NCBI GenBank assembly: GCA_019116185.1
Contig: DXCD01000113.1
Span: 1-11,650 of the forward strand
Direction: 5' to 3'
DNA: 11,650 bases
Source of the DNA: Candidatus Mediterraneibacter stercorigallinarum
Lineage (GTDB): Bacteria; Bacillota; Clostridia; Lachnospirales; Lachnospiraceae
Made by a program: the position numbers and the translations under genes. The notes below the pieces were generated by a model that ran no database searches, was not told the DNA's origin, and saw only the letters and a program-made list of their open reading frames with translations. Positions 1 through 6,679 of this stretch are shown piece by piece. The number at the start of each line of letters is the position of its first letter. The stretch's first letter is position 1.

Positions 1-143
1 GCTGTATCCCATTCCTTTTACGTCTTTCCCAAATCGTGGAGCCGGAACCTGAGCCACATCCCCGCCCGCCACGAATACGTCTTAAAATCAACTACGGTTT
101 TCGGACGTTATCTCCATCGGTCGTCTCCCCGGCAAATCCAGAT
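1..143. other. Left edge, no supported gene
   Basis: This stretch lies beyond the stop codon of the minus-strand HAD gene and holds no gene that can be supported. No convincing hairpin with a T-run is present to terminate the operon. On the minus strand, a frame open from 81 to the window edge reads like protein (it contains AGGDVAQVPAP). It is closed upstream by a TAA at 82-84 and has no ribosome binding site, so it could be a decayed gene end or chance. Confidence 0.3.
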
Positions 144-917
144 TTAATCAATCAGCCCGTAATGTTGCAATGCTTTTTCTATCCCGTCTTCATCTATTCC
201 TGCCGCGGCAAAATCTGCACATGCTTTTACCTCATCCCCGGCATTTCCCATTGCGATTCCGACCTCAGTGAACTCCAGCATTTCAATATCATTTTCTCCA
301 TCTCCGAATGACATGGTCTCTTGCCTGCTGATGCTGTATTTCTCCAGATACTGCTCTATACCGTACCTTTTGCCGCCATGGCATGAAATGATATCAACCG
401 CATACTCATTCCACCTCGTGATCTTGCATTCCGGCAGACAGCTTTTCAGGAAATCGCCTTCTTTTTGATCAACATAAGCGACTGCCTGATATATTTCATT
501 ACCGGTATAACTGCCCGGCGACGGAACATCCGTGGACACCGCTTTCTGTGCCTGCTCAACCTGCTGATTTACAAAGTTTATATACATTGCGTCCTTCTCT
601 ACGAGCACGATGGGAAGTCTTTGTTCTTCAAACAGCCGGATAATCTGCTCTTTGTCTTTTCCGGAGATCGGAGTACCGCAGATCACGGACCGCCTGTCAT
701 CCAGGCACAGCTGTCCGTTCAGAGTGATATACCCGTCAAACTCAATATCTCTGACCGGCAGCTCTGCCAGCTCCAGCATATGTCTTCCGGTAGCAACGAC
801 GCATTTAATGTTTCTCTCTTTCAGTTTGTTTATTGATCTTCTGGTGCTGGCGGGCACCTCATTTTCTGCATGGGAAACAAGTGTCCCGTCAACGTCAAAA
901 AAAACTGCTTTTATCAT
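144..917 (-). CDS. Cof-type HAD-IIB family phosphatase
   Basis: This is a cytosolic phosphohydrolase of 257 residues, the usual length for Cof/YbiV-type HAD enzymes, which remove phosphate from small sugar, nucleotide or cofactor phosphates. All four HAD motifs are visible: DVDGT (nucleophile D8, acid/base D10), T43 in VATGR, K183 in GGKRYG, and GDGEND (205-210) binding magnesium. Residues between about 80 and 180 form the C2-type cap that sets substrate choice. The start at 917 is chosen over the longer frame to 947 because AGGAG sits 5 nt upstream of it. The gene is last in a four-gene operon, 10 nt after the YjiH stop, and its ribosome binding site abuts that stop. The family call is secure. 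The substrate is unknown; the neighbours hint at a small metabolite handled by the same pathway. Confidence 0.9.
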   Translation of the reverse strand: MIKAVFFDVDGTLVSHAENEVPASTRRSINKLKERNIKCVVATGRHMLELAELPVRDIEFDGYITLNGQLCLDDRRSVICGTPISGKDKEQIIRLFEEQRLPIVLVEKDAMYINFVNQQVEQAQKAVSTDVPSPGSYTGNEIYQAVAYVDQKEGDFLKSCLPECKITRWNEYAVDIISCHGGKRYGIEQYLEKYSISRQETMSFGDGENDIEMLEFTEVGIAMGNAGDEVKACADFAAAGIDEDGIEKALQHYGLID

Positions 918-927
918 ATTACTCCTA

Positions 928-2334
928 TCAATAGATGAAATTCGCAAACAGCACGATCAGCGGGATTGCGATCAGGGTTCTCTCCATAAAGAGGATAAAA
1001 AGCTTTCCAAAGCCAAGAGGCACTTCGCTCTTAATGACTACCGTGCCCACCTCTGTCAGATAAATGATCTGCACAAGAGACAGCACGCCGATAATAAATT
1101 TCGTCTTAACAGCAACGTCCGCCCCTGCGAGAAGAAGCGCCGGAATGAACATGTCCGTGAATCCGACCAGAGTAGCCGGAGCTACTGCAAAGGCGTCCTG
1201 CACGCCGAAGAGCTGGAGATACAGGCCCATGGGATAAGAAATCCAGTCAAAGAGCGGCGTATAGGTAGCGACTGCCAGAGCGATCACGCCCCAGGACGCC
1301 ACGATGGGGATCAGGTCGAACAGGGTTCCCATCATCACTTCCAGACCGCTGCTCAGCACCGTGTCCGCATGGAATTCACTTGCCCTCTTGCAGCTTGATT
1401 CCAGGGCATACTCAAGGATGCCCTTTTCATCCGGCAGGTCCTCCACGACCTGCTTCCCGGTCTCTTCCCTGTAAGTATCCGGGATCGTGCGGATTGGCGG
1501 TATCCTTGCAATGATTACCGCAAGCGCCACTCCCACCAGGCAGATACACAGATAGAAGATCGGGAAACTTGAATCCAGACCGATTGTATTTGCCACCATG
1601 AGGCAGAACGGCACGGACACAAGGGAGAAGTTCGTCATAATGTACCCGGCCTCCCTCTTTGTGTAGAATCCTTTCATATACTGCTCCCTCGTCAGGATGA
1701 CCGCTGCGTTTGCGGCGCCGAACCAGGAGGCGATCAGATCCACTGACGCGCGCCCCGGCACATGGAACAAAGGCCTTACCACCGGGCGGGTGATCACGCC
1801 TAAGAATTCCATGATACCACAATCCGTAAGAAAAGGCAGCATAAAACTGAACGCGATCAGGATACAGAAAAGGGTCCCGCACAGATCGATAATTGTTCCT
1901 CCCGTGTCCGGGGAGATTACGATCTCAGGACCGATCTGCAGGACAACCATCACGCCTGCCGCCGCTCCGATGATTTTTGAAACAAGGTAAAGCGGAGTCG
2001 TGCAGAAGGCCTTCTTCAGATACCGGTTGTTCCTGATGACCGCGGGCTTAAAAATAAAATCAATTAAGCTGACCACTGCTGACACGATCAGGAGTACCAT
2101 GATCACATAGGGCAGGCTTCCTCCGAACAGCGCTGAAATCCACATCTTCACAAAGTCGAGGAGCGTGGTAAAGGATTCCTCATAGGGGATCGGCACAAGG
2201 AACATGAGAACCCCGAATGCGGATCCGAAAATAAATTTCAGCAGGTTTTTCTTATTCACGTATGTAACTTCTGTTTTCCTTACATTTATCTGTTTTTCAG
2301 CTGTTTGCTTTCCAGTGATTTTCTTTTCCTTCAT
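928..2334 (-). CDS. YjiH family membrane protein (nucleoside-recognition 'gate' domain)
   Basis: This is an inner-membrane protein of 468 residues. It has a short basic cytoplasmic N-terminus (1-30) and about ten hydrophobic segments, for example near 33-49, 73-94, 115-138, 146-170, 230-250, 257-277, 337-358, 411-435 and 442-465. The diagnostic part is the gate-like block at about 194-228 (GRASVDLIASWFGAANA, then REQY, then YTKREA), which matches the pattern I know from YjiH proteins. Gate-domain proteins are thought to be transporters or channels, but the YjiH substrate is not established. The loop at about 285-330 is hydrophilic and charged. The ATG lies 1 nt after the dehydrogenase stop, with GGAAGGA about 10 nt upstream inside that gene's end, so translation is probably coupled. 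In this operon it could import or export the amino, keto or hydroxy acid acted on by the two enzymes; that is inference. Confidence 0.82.
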   Translation of the reverse strand: MKEKKITGKQTAEKQINVRKTEVTYVNKKNLLKFIFGSAFGVLMFLVPIPYEESFTTLLDFVKMWISALFGGSLPYVIMVLLIVSAVVSLIDFIFKPAVIRNNRYLKKAFCTTPLYLVSKIIGAAAGVMVVLQIGPEIVISPDTGGTIIDLCGTLFCILIAFSFMLPFLTDCGIMEFLGVITRPVVRPLFHVPGRASVDLIASWFGAANAAVILTREQYMKGFYTKREAGYIMTNFSLVSVPFCLMVANTIGLDSSFPIFYLCICLVGVALAVIIARIPPIRTIPDTYREETGKQVVEDLPDEKGILEYALESSCKRASEFHADTVLSSGLEVMMGTLFDLIPIVASWGVIALAVATYTPLFDWISYPMGLYLQLFGVQDAFAVAPATLVGFTDMFIPALLLAGADVAVKTKFIIGVLSLVQIIYLTEVGTVVIKSEVPLGFGKLFILFMERTLIAIPLIVLFANFIY

Positions 2335-2335
2335 T

Positions 2336-3412
2336 TTACTCTAATCCTTCCACCACTTTCATTGCCTCGAAGACCATGTCTTCTGTCACCGGGTAAGGAA
2401 TATGATCCATATCAGGTCCGGTCACGGTCTCCCTGAGCACCTCTGAGAGCGCTTCTCTGTCAAGGGGTACTTCCATCTCTCTGAGAGTAGACGGGATACC
2501 CAGTTCTTTCAGGAATTTCTTTGCCTCTGCAAGCCTCTCCATGTCTTTGTCAACCGCAAGCTGCACGAGCACGCCGTACGCCACCACGTCCCCGTGCAGG
2601 TACTTTTCCTCAAATCCCGGAAGAAGAACAAGCCCGTAGTATACCGAGTGCGCCACCGCGCAGTTATAATCATCCAGCACCATCAGTGACACCATGCCCG
2701 TGCTGACAATATTGGCGAGCACTGCCTGCTGCAGGTCATAGGACGCCTTGTGCTCCATGCAGTCCTTCAGCGCCTGTACGCCGTGGTCAAGAAGCGGCGC
2801 GTAACAGAGATTGCTGATCTCCCGTCCCAGGGCCGAGCTGTGGTCGAGCTGATCGCCTCTTGCGGCAAAATGACACTCAAAGAACTTGCCCATGGTATCT
2901 CCCATGCCTGCCCGCAGATACTGATACGGCGCGTCCGCAATTACGCGGGTATTGATAAAGCAGTGTCTTGCCGGTTTATCAAAAAAGTAAAAGCTGTCAA
3001 AATTCCCATCTTCCTTATACACCACGGAAAGGGCTGTCGTCGCCGCGCAGGTCGCCGCGATGGTCGGGAAGGTAAACACCGGGATCCCCGCCCGCTCTGC
3101 CGCTCCCTTGGCAGTGTCCAGAGCCTTGCCTCCGCCCATTCCGAAGATCATGTCCGCTTTGCATTCCCCTGCATGAGCCGCCCAGCGGTCGATCGCCGCA
3201 TAGGTGCAGTCTGATCCGAAATGCACGGTGTCCACGATCTCCAGCTCACAGTCTTTGACCGCATCGCGCAGAAGCTCTTCTGCCGCCTCAAGCGCCTTTG
3301 ATCCTCCGATCAGCAGGACGCGCTTCCCGTACGCAGGGCACACCTGCCGCACCTGGTCATAAGCATCCTCTCCGATGGTATAGTTTGCAAAATATACTGA
3401 ATATGATTTCAT
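2336..3412 (-). CDS. Iron-containing alcohol dehydrogenase family protein (glycerol/hydroxyacid dehydrogenase-like)
   Basis: This cytosolic NAD(P)-dependent oxidoreductase of 358 residues belongs to the group III metal-dependent dehydrogenases, close in layout to GldA and to E. coli YbdH (HcxA). The N-terminal Rossmann-like half carries the cofactor loop GGGKALDTAK (93-102). The C-terminal helical half supplies three metal ligands: D172 (in GMGDTMGKFFE), H255 (in CAVAHSVYYG) and H273 (in EKYLHGD). All three are present, so it should bind Zn or Fe. The start codon overlaps the aminotransferase stop in ATGA, which indicates translational coupling. Pairing with an aminotransferase suggests it reduces the 2-oxo acid made by transamination, or oxidises a hydroxy acid to feed it. 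E. coli YbdH reduces 2-oxo acids and its gene neighbours the aminotransferase ybdL. The family is firm; the substrate is inference. Confidence 0.88.
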   Translation of the reverse strand: MKSYSVYFANYTIGEDAYDQVRQVCPAYGKRVLLIGGSKALEAAEELLRDAVKDCELEIVDTVHFGSDCTYAAIDRWAAHAGECKADMIFGMGGGKALDTAKGAAERAGIPVFTFPTIAATCAATTALSVVYKEDGNFDSFYFFDKPARHCFINTRVIADAPYQYLRAGMGDTMGKFFECHFAARGDQLDHSSALGREISNLCYAPLLDHGVQALKDCMEHKASYDLQQAVLANIVSTGMVSLMVLDDYNCAVAHSVYYGLVLLPGFEEKYLHGDVVAYGVLVQLAVDKDMERLAEAKKFLKELGIPSTLREMEVPLDREALSEVLRETVTGPDMDHIPYPVTEDMVFEAMKVVEGLE

Positions 3413-4587
3413 GATAACAACTCCCTCAACTTCGCCAGACGGCGGATCGCTTCGTCAATGGTCTCCTTCTCCCTGGCGAAATGCAGCCGGATCAGATTGT
3501 TCACTTCTTCTTTAAAGAAACTGGATCCGGGCACTGCCGCCACCTTGATATTCCGGATCATCCACTCGCAGAATTCCAGATCTGTATATCCCTTAAACAT
3601 CGGCAGATCCAGGAACTCCCGGATGTCGATCAGCACAAAATAAGTCCCCTGGGGCACATTGTGCTTCAGGCCGATCTCGTCCAGCCCTTTCAGGAAATAA
3701 TCTCTCTTCTCCGTGTAGGTCTCCAGCAGCTTCTCATAGTAGGATTCCGGGAAATTCAGTCCTGCCACCGCTGCCTCCTGAAGCGGCGCGGCAGCTCCCA
3801 CGGTAAGGAAATCATGGACCTTCTTGGCCGCCTCGATCACTTCTTCGGGTCCGATGAGATACCCGAGCCTCCAGCCTGTGATGGAATAGGTCTTGGAAAG
3901 GGAATTGCAGGTGATCGTGTGGTCATACATCCCCGGAAGAGACGCCATGCAGGTATGACGATACGGCGCATATACCATATGCTCATATACCTCGTCCGTT
4001 ACGACAAACGCGTCATACTTCAGGGCAAGCTCTCCGATCCCGGTCAGTTCTTCCCTTGAGAACACCTTTCCGCAGGGGTTCGACGGATTGCAGACAATGA
4101 TCGCCTTCGCCCCCTCCTGAAATCCTTTCTCGACCAAAGACATGTCAAAATTATATTCCGGCGGCACAAGCGGGATATAGATAGGCTCTGCGCCGGACAA
4201 TATGGCGTCCGCCCCGTAATTCTCATAGAACGGCGAGAACACCATAACCTTGTCCCCCGGATTGCAGATCGTCATCATGGCGCACATCATTGCCTCTGTG
4301 CCGCCGCATGTGACCACGATCTCTGTCTCCGGATCAATGGTCCTTCCGATCGCCTTTCCCTGCTTTCTGGCCAGCGCTTCTCTGAAATTCTCCGCTCCGA
4401 AAGTCACGGAGTACTGATGCGGTCCCGCATACGCTGCCTTGGCAAGCGCATCCATGATCTCCCTGGGCGGATCAAAATCCGGAAATCCCTGAGAAAGGTT
4501 AATCGCTCCGTATTCATCACTGATCCTTGTCATTCTGCGGATCACGGAATCTGTAAATGTCCCGACCCGTTCACTTAATTTCGGCAT
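3409..4587 (-). CDS. PLP-dependent class I/II aminotransferase
   Basis: This fold-type I aminotransferase of 392 residues swaps an amino group between an amino acid and a 2-oxo acid in the cytosol. Visible landmarks are the substrate/N-terminal motif GFPDFDPP (34-41), NPSNPCGK (167-174), TDEVYEH (197-203, with D198 binding the pyridine nitrogen and Y201), SLSKTYSITGWR (229-240) with K232 as the PLP Schiff-base lysine and R240 on the phosphate, and R367 (LIRLHFA) for the substrate carboxylate. The arrangement fits the aspartate/methionine/aromatic aminotransferase group, including the YbdL/kynurenine-type relatives; specificity cannot be read by eye. It is the first gene of the operon, 4764 being the divergent regulator, with GAGGG about 8 nt before the ATG and a leader of about 120 nt. 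It is expected to be activated by the MerR-type regulator. Confidence 0.92.
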   Translation of the reverse strand: MPKLSERVGTFTDSVIRRMTRISDEYGAINLSQGFPDFDPPREIMDALAKAAYAGPHQYSVTFGAENFREALARKQGKAIGRTIDPETEIVVTCGGTEAMMCAMMTICNPGDKVMVFSPFYENYGADAILSGAEPIYIPLVPPEYNFDMSLVEKGFQEGAKAIIVCNPSNPCGKVFSREELTGIGELALKYDAFVVTDEVYEHMVYAPYRHTCMASLPGMYDHTITCNSLSKTYSITGWRLGYLIGPEEVIEAAKKVHDFLTVGAAAPLQEAAVAGLNFPESYYEKLLETYTEKRDYFLKGLDEIGLKHNVPQGTYFVLIDIREFLDLPMFKGYTDLEFCEWMIRNIKVAAVPGSSFFKEEVNNLIRLHFAREKETIDEAIRRLAKLRELLS

Positions 4588-4618
4588 CTTTTATCCCTCG
4601 CTTTTCTATTTTTCAATC

Positions 4619-4646
4619 CGCGCCCAACCTGTATGGGCAGGGCGCG
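4619..4646 (-). other. GC-rich hairpin in the leader of the aminotransferase operon
   Basis: Perfect 7-bp arms (CGCGCCC at 4619-4625 and GGGCGCG at 4640-4646) enclose a 14-nt loop in the untranslated leader, about 30 nt before the aminotransferase ATG. On the operon strand the hairpin is followed by an A-rich stretch, not a T-run, so it is not an ordinary terminator. It might stabilise the messenger or influence translation. Confidence 0.4.
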
Positions 4647-4691
4647 CCGCTTTTTCCATATCTTTCTTCTGTCCCGTAGTTATGATCCTGC

Positions 4692-4720
4692 TTGACCCGC
4701 GGGCACTCTGCCCATATAAT
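4692..4720 (+). promoter_or_regulatory. Sigma-A promoter of the MerR-type regulator gene
   Basis: TTGACC at 4692-4697, a 17-bp spacer and a perfect TATAAT at 4715-4720 form a near-consensus plus-strand promoter. The start of transcription is expected near 4727, inside the dyad 4725-4741, so a bound regulator should repress its own gene. Confidence 0.8.
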
Positions 4721-4746
4721 AAAGTATACCGTTACGGTATAGTCAA
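4716..4746 (-). promoter_or_regulatory. MerR-type activatable promoter of the aminotransferase operon (19-bp spacer)
   Basis: On the minus strand, TTGACT (complement of 4741-4746) and TATTAT (complement of 4716-4721) are separated by exactly 19 bp (4722-4740). This over-long spacing is the hallmark of promoters activated by DNA distortion by MerR-family proteins. The expected transcription start is near 4709. The dyad centre at 4733 lies about 24 bp upstream of that start, as in known MerR-type promoters. The -10 overlaps that of the opposing regulator promoter by 5 bp. Confidence 0.85.
4725..4741. promoter_or_regulatory. MerR-family operator (8-1-8 perfect dyad)
   Basis: TATACCGT, a central T, then ACGGTATA form a perfect inverted repeat lying almost entirely inside the 19-bp spacer of the minus-strand promoter and just downstream of the plus-strand -10. 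It is the expected binding site for the adjacent MerR-type regulator. Confidence 0.85.
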
Positions 4747-4763
4747 GGAGGAAATGTATAATT

Positions 4764-5609
4764 ATGCAGAAATTTAGTATTCCGTGCATAAAAACAGGGG
4801 ATTTTGCCAGATTATGCGGAACGAATAAGCGGACTTTATTTCATTATGATGAGATCGGGCTTTTCTCCCCCGCTTATACTGACGAGAAGGGCTACCGGTA
4901 TTACAGCGAAAACCAGTGCGATGTCTTCTTCACCATCACCTGCCTGAAAGAACTTGGCATGCCTCTCAAGGAGATCAGGGAATTCATCAGCAATCAGAAC
5001 CCGTCCGCCGTGGAAGGGCTTCTTCTCACGCAGCAGAAAAAAGTAGCGGCAGAGCTTGAACAGCTCCACCGCATTCAGACCGTTATCAATACAAAGCTGG
5101 ACCTGATCCGTCAGGCGAAAGAATTCCGCGGACTTCACGATCTGTCGGACGTCCGCCTGGAAGAGCAGGCTAAAGACGAGCTCCTGGTCCTGAGCGCTCC
5201 CATTTTTTCCGACGACCACGATCAGATCTTCTCCTGCCTGTGCAGGCACATCGGGGAATGTAACAGCTGCCGCTTAAACTGCGGCCATCCTTACGGCGCC
5301 ATGCTCCCAGTCCCCGCCCTTAAAAACGGGGACAGGGAAACTTATGCATATTTTTTCACCAAAGTCATCCTCCCCGCCGGCCGCGTCCCGGATCATCTGG
5401 AAACTCATGTGAAAAAGCAGGGCACCTATGCCGCCGTGTATCTCAGAGGCGATTATTACCAGTCTGACCGGGCGCTGGCCATGCTCATGGCTTATCTGGA
5501 AGAGCATGGCCTTATCCCCGGAGAATATGTATATAAAGAAGCAGTACTTGATGAATTTTCCGCAAAGGAAGAAGATTATCTGACCAGGATTTCGGTGCGC
5601 ATAATATGA
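4764..5609 (+). CDS. MerR family transcriptional regulator with GyrI-like effector domain
   Basis: This 281-residue activator/repressor has three parts. The first is an N-terminal MerR winged helix-turn-helix (about 9-80; IKTGDFARLCGTNKRTLFHY, wing DEKGYRYYS). The second is a dimerising coiled coil (about 85-122). The third is a C-terminal ligand domain (about 135-281) of the BmrR/GyrI type, with GTYAAVYLRGDYY and the YKEAVLDEF segment whose glutamate lies where BmrR relatives contact ligand. Length matches BmrR-like proteins. Unusually, the effector domain holds five cysteines in 16 residues (C158, C160, C166, C169, C173) with H161 and H175 nearby, which could bind metal or sense thiol stress. 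AAGGAGG lies 12 nt before the ATG, a rather long spacing; a nearer ATG at 4754 stops after seven codons. It is divergent from the aminotransferase operon and very probably controls it and itself through the dyad. No clear terminator follows. Confidence 0.9.
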   Translation: MQKFSIPCIKTGDFARLCGTNKRTLFHYDEIGLFSPAYTDEKGYRYYSENQCDVFFTITCLKELGMPLKEIREFISNQNPSAVEGLLLTQQKKVAAELEQLHRIQTVINTKLDLIRQAKEFRGLHDLSDVRLEEQAKDELLVLSAPIFSDDHDQIFSCLCRHIGECNSCRLNCGHPYGAMLPVPALKNGDRETYAYFFTKVILPAGRVPDHLETHVKKQGTYAAVYLRGDYYQSDRALAMLMAYLEEHGLIPGEYVYKEAVLDEFSAKEEDYLTRISVRII

Positions 5610-5698
5610 CAAAAAACAGCCCTGTCGTTTCCCCGCCCTATCATTCCGCCGCCATTTTGCGCCTCATAATTTTCACTCTTTCCTGCTGTCTTTCTCTA

Positions 5699-5707
5699 TG
5701 CTATAAT
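5699..5707 (+). promoter_or_regulatory. Extended -10 promoter of the methyltransferase gene
   Basis: TGCTATAAT is a perfect extended -10 element (TG at 5699-5700, TATAAT at 5702-5707). The -35 region (TTTCCT at 5679-5684, 17-bp spacing) is weak, as is common with extended -10 promoters. It gives a leader of about 45 nt. Confidence 0.65.
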
Positions 5708-5759
5708 CAGATGAATGCACAACAGGAATAAATCTTAATTTAAGAAAGGAATCGCTGAT

Positions 5760-6617
5760 ATGTGGATTGCAGAACACTGGAAAGATTACGAAGTCATAGA
5801 CTGTTCAAAAGGAGAGAAACTGGAGCGCTGGGGAGATTATCTCCTCGTCCGCCCGGATCCCCAGGTCATCTGGGACACTCCGAAAAAGCACGCTGGCTGG
5901 AAGAAAATGAACGGGCACTACCACCGCAGCAAAAAAGGCGGCGGCGAATGGGAATTCTTCCGCCTGCCCCAGCAATGGCAGATCCATTACGGTGAGCTTA
6001 CATTTAACCTGAAGCCGTTCAGCTTCAAGCATACCGGACTTTTCCCCGAGCAGGCGACAAACTGGGACTGGTTTTCCGGGAAGATCCGCCACGCCGGCCG
6101 GCCGGTCAAGGTGCTGAATCTTTTCGCCTACACCGGCGGCGCGACACTTGCCGCGGCTGCGGCGGGAGCCCATGTCACTCATGTAGACGCCTCCAAGGGC
6201 ATGGTCGGATGGGCAAAGGAAAACGCCGTATCCTCCGGTCTGAAAGACGCGCCGATCCGCTGGCTGGTGGACGACTGTGTCAAATTTGTAGAGCGTGAGA
6301 TACGCAGGGGAAATACTTACGATGCCATTATCATGGATCCGCCGTCTTACGGGAGAGGTCCCAAAGGCGAGATCTGGAAGATCGAGGATATGATTCACCC
6401 GCTGATCAAACTGTGTACCAGGATTCTCTCAAAGGATGCCTTATTCTTCCTTGTGAATTCTTACACCACGGGACTTGCCCCGGCGGTCCTCACTTACATG
6501 ATCGCAACCGAACTGAAACCGTGGGGCGGCCATGTAGAATCTCAGGAGATCGGACTGCCTGTGACTGAGTCCGGCCTGGTGCTGCCATGCGGGGCATCCG
6601 GAAGGTGGGAGCGATAG
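5760..6617 (+). CDS. Class I SAM-dependent methyltransferase (RlmI/COG1092-like)
   Basis: This 285-residue cytosolic methyltransferase has a Rossmann fold. The N-terminal ~110 residues are rich in W, H and K, with a small beta-type region that probably contacts nucleic acid. SAM motif I is VLNLFAYTGGATL (118-130), the acidic end of strand 2 is D143 (VDAS), D171/D172 follow strand 3, and the active-site motif DPPSYGRG is at 193-200. These features fit the RlmI/YccW-like family of RNA methyltransferases (PF10672 type). I see no PUA domain, so the target need not be that of RlmI (C1962 of 23S rRNA). AAGGAA sits 8 nt before the ATG. The gene is monocistronic, with its own promoter and a terminator 28 nt after its stop. 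The fold and chemistry are secure; the substrate is not determined. Confidence 0.87.
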   Translation: MWIAEHWKDYEVIDCSKGEKLERWGDYLLVRPDPQVIWDTPKKHAGWKKMNGHYHRSKKGGGEWEFFRLPQQWQIHYGELTFNLKPFSFKHTGLFPEQATNWDWFSGKIRHAGRPVKVLNLFAYTGGATLAAAAAGAHVTHVDASKGMVGWAKENAVSSGLKDAPIRWLVDDCVKFVEREIRRGNTYDAIIMDPPSYGRGPKGEIWKIEDMIHPLIKLCTRILSKDALFFLVNSYTTGLAPAVLTYMIATELKPWGGHVESQEIGLPVTESGLVLPCGASGRWER

Positions 6618-6644
6618 CCCGCCCGCCGCACTGCCGTTATGCAG

Positions 6645-6679
6645 AAGCTCAGAAGTTCCGATTATATTCTGAGCTTTTT
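6645..6679 (+). terminator. Rho-independent terminator of the methyltransferase gene
   Basis: A perfect 10-bp stem (AAGCTCAGAA at 6645-6654, TTCTGAGCTT at 6667-6676) with a 12-nt loop runs into TTTTT (6675-6679). It lies across the last codons and stop of the convergent sirtuin gene. On the minus strand the same hairpin lacks a good T-run, so it works mainly for the plus strand. Confidence 0.85.

Noticed and set aside
610..1398. Plus-strand open frame of 262 codons
   Set aside because: It lies antisense to the HAD and YjiH genes, which have clear motifs, ribosome binding sites and operon spacing; the translation resembles no protein and is poor in structure.
3481..4059. Plus-strand open frame of 192 codons
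   Set aside because: It is antisense to the aminotransferase, whose catalytic motifs are intact; the frame is a by-product of codon bias.
4754..4777. Seven-codon frame (MYNYAEI) starting 2 nt after the AAGGAGG of the regulator gene
   Set aside because: The spacing is too short for good initiation and the peptide has no regulatory pattern; more likely the ribosome binding site serves the ATG at 4764.
5610..5660. Possible terminator after the MerR-type regulator
   Set aside because: The only hairpin is ACAG-CC-CTGT with a 2-nt loop and no real T-run.
5805..6398. Minus-strand open frame of 197 codons
   Set aside because: It lies opposite the methyltransferase with its SAM and DPP motifs, promoter and terminator; no ribosome binding site.
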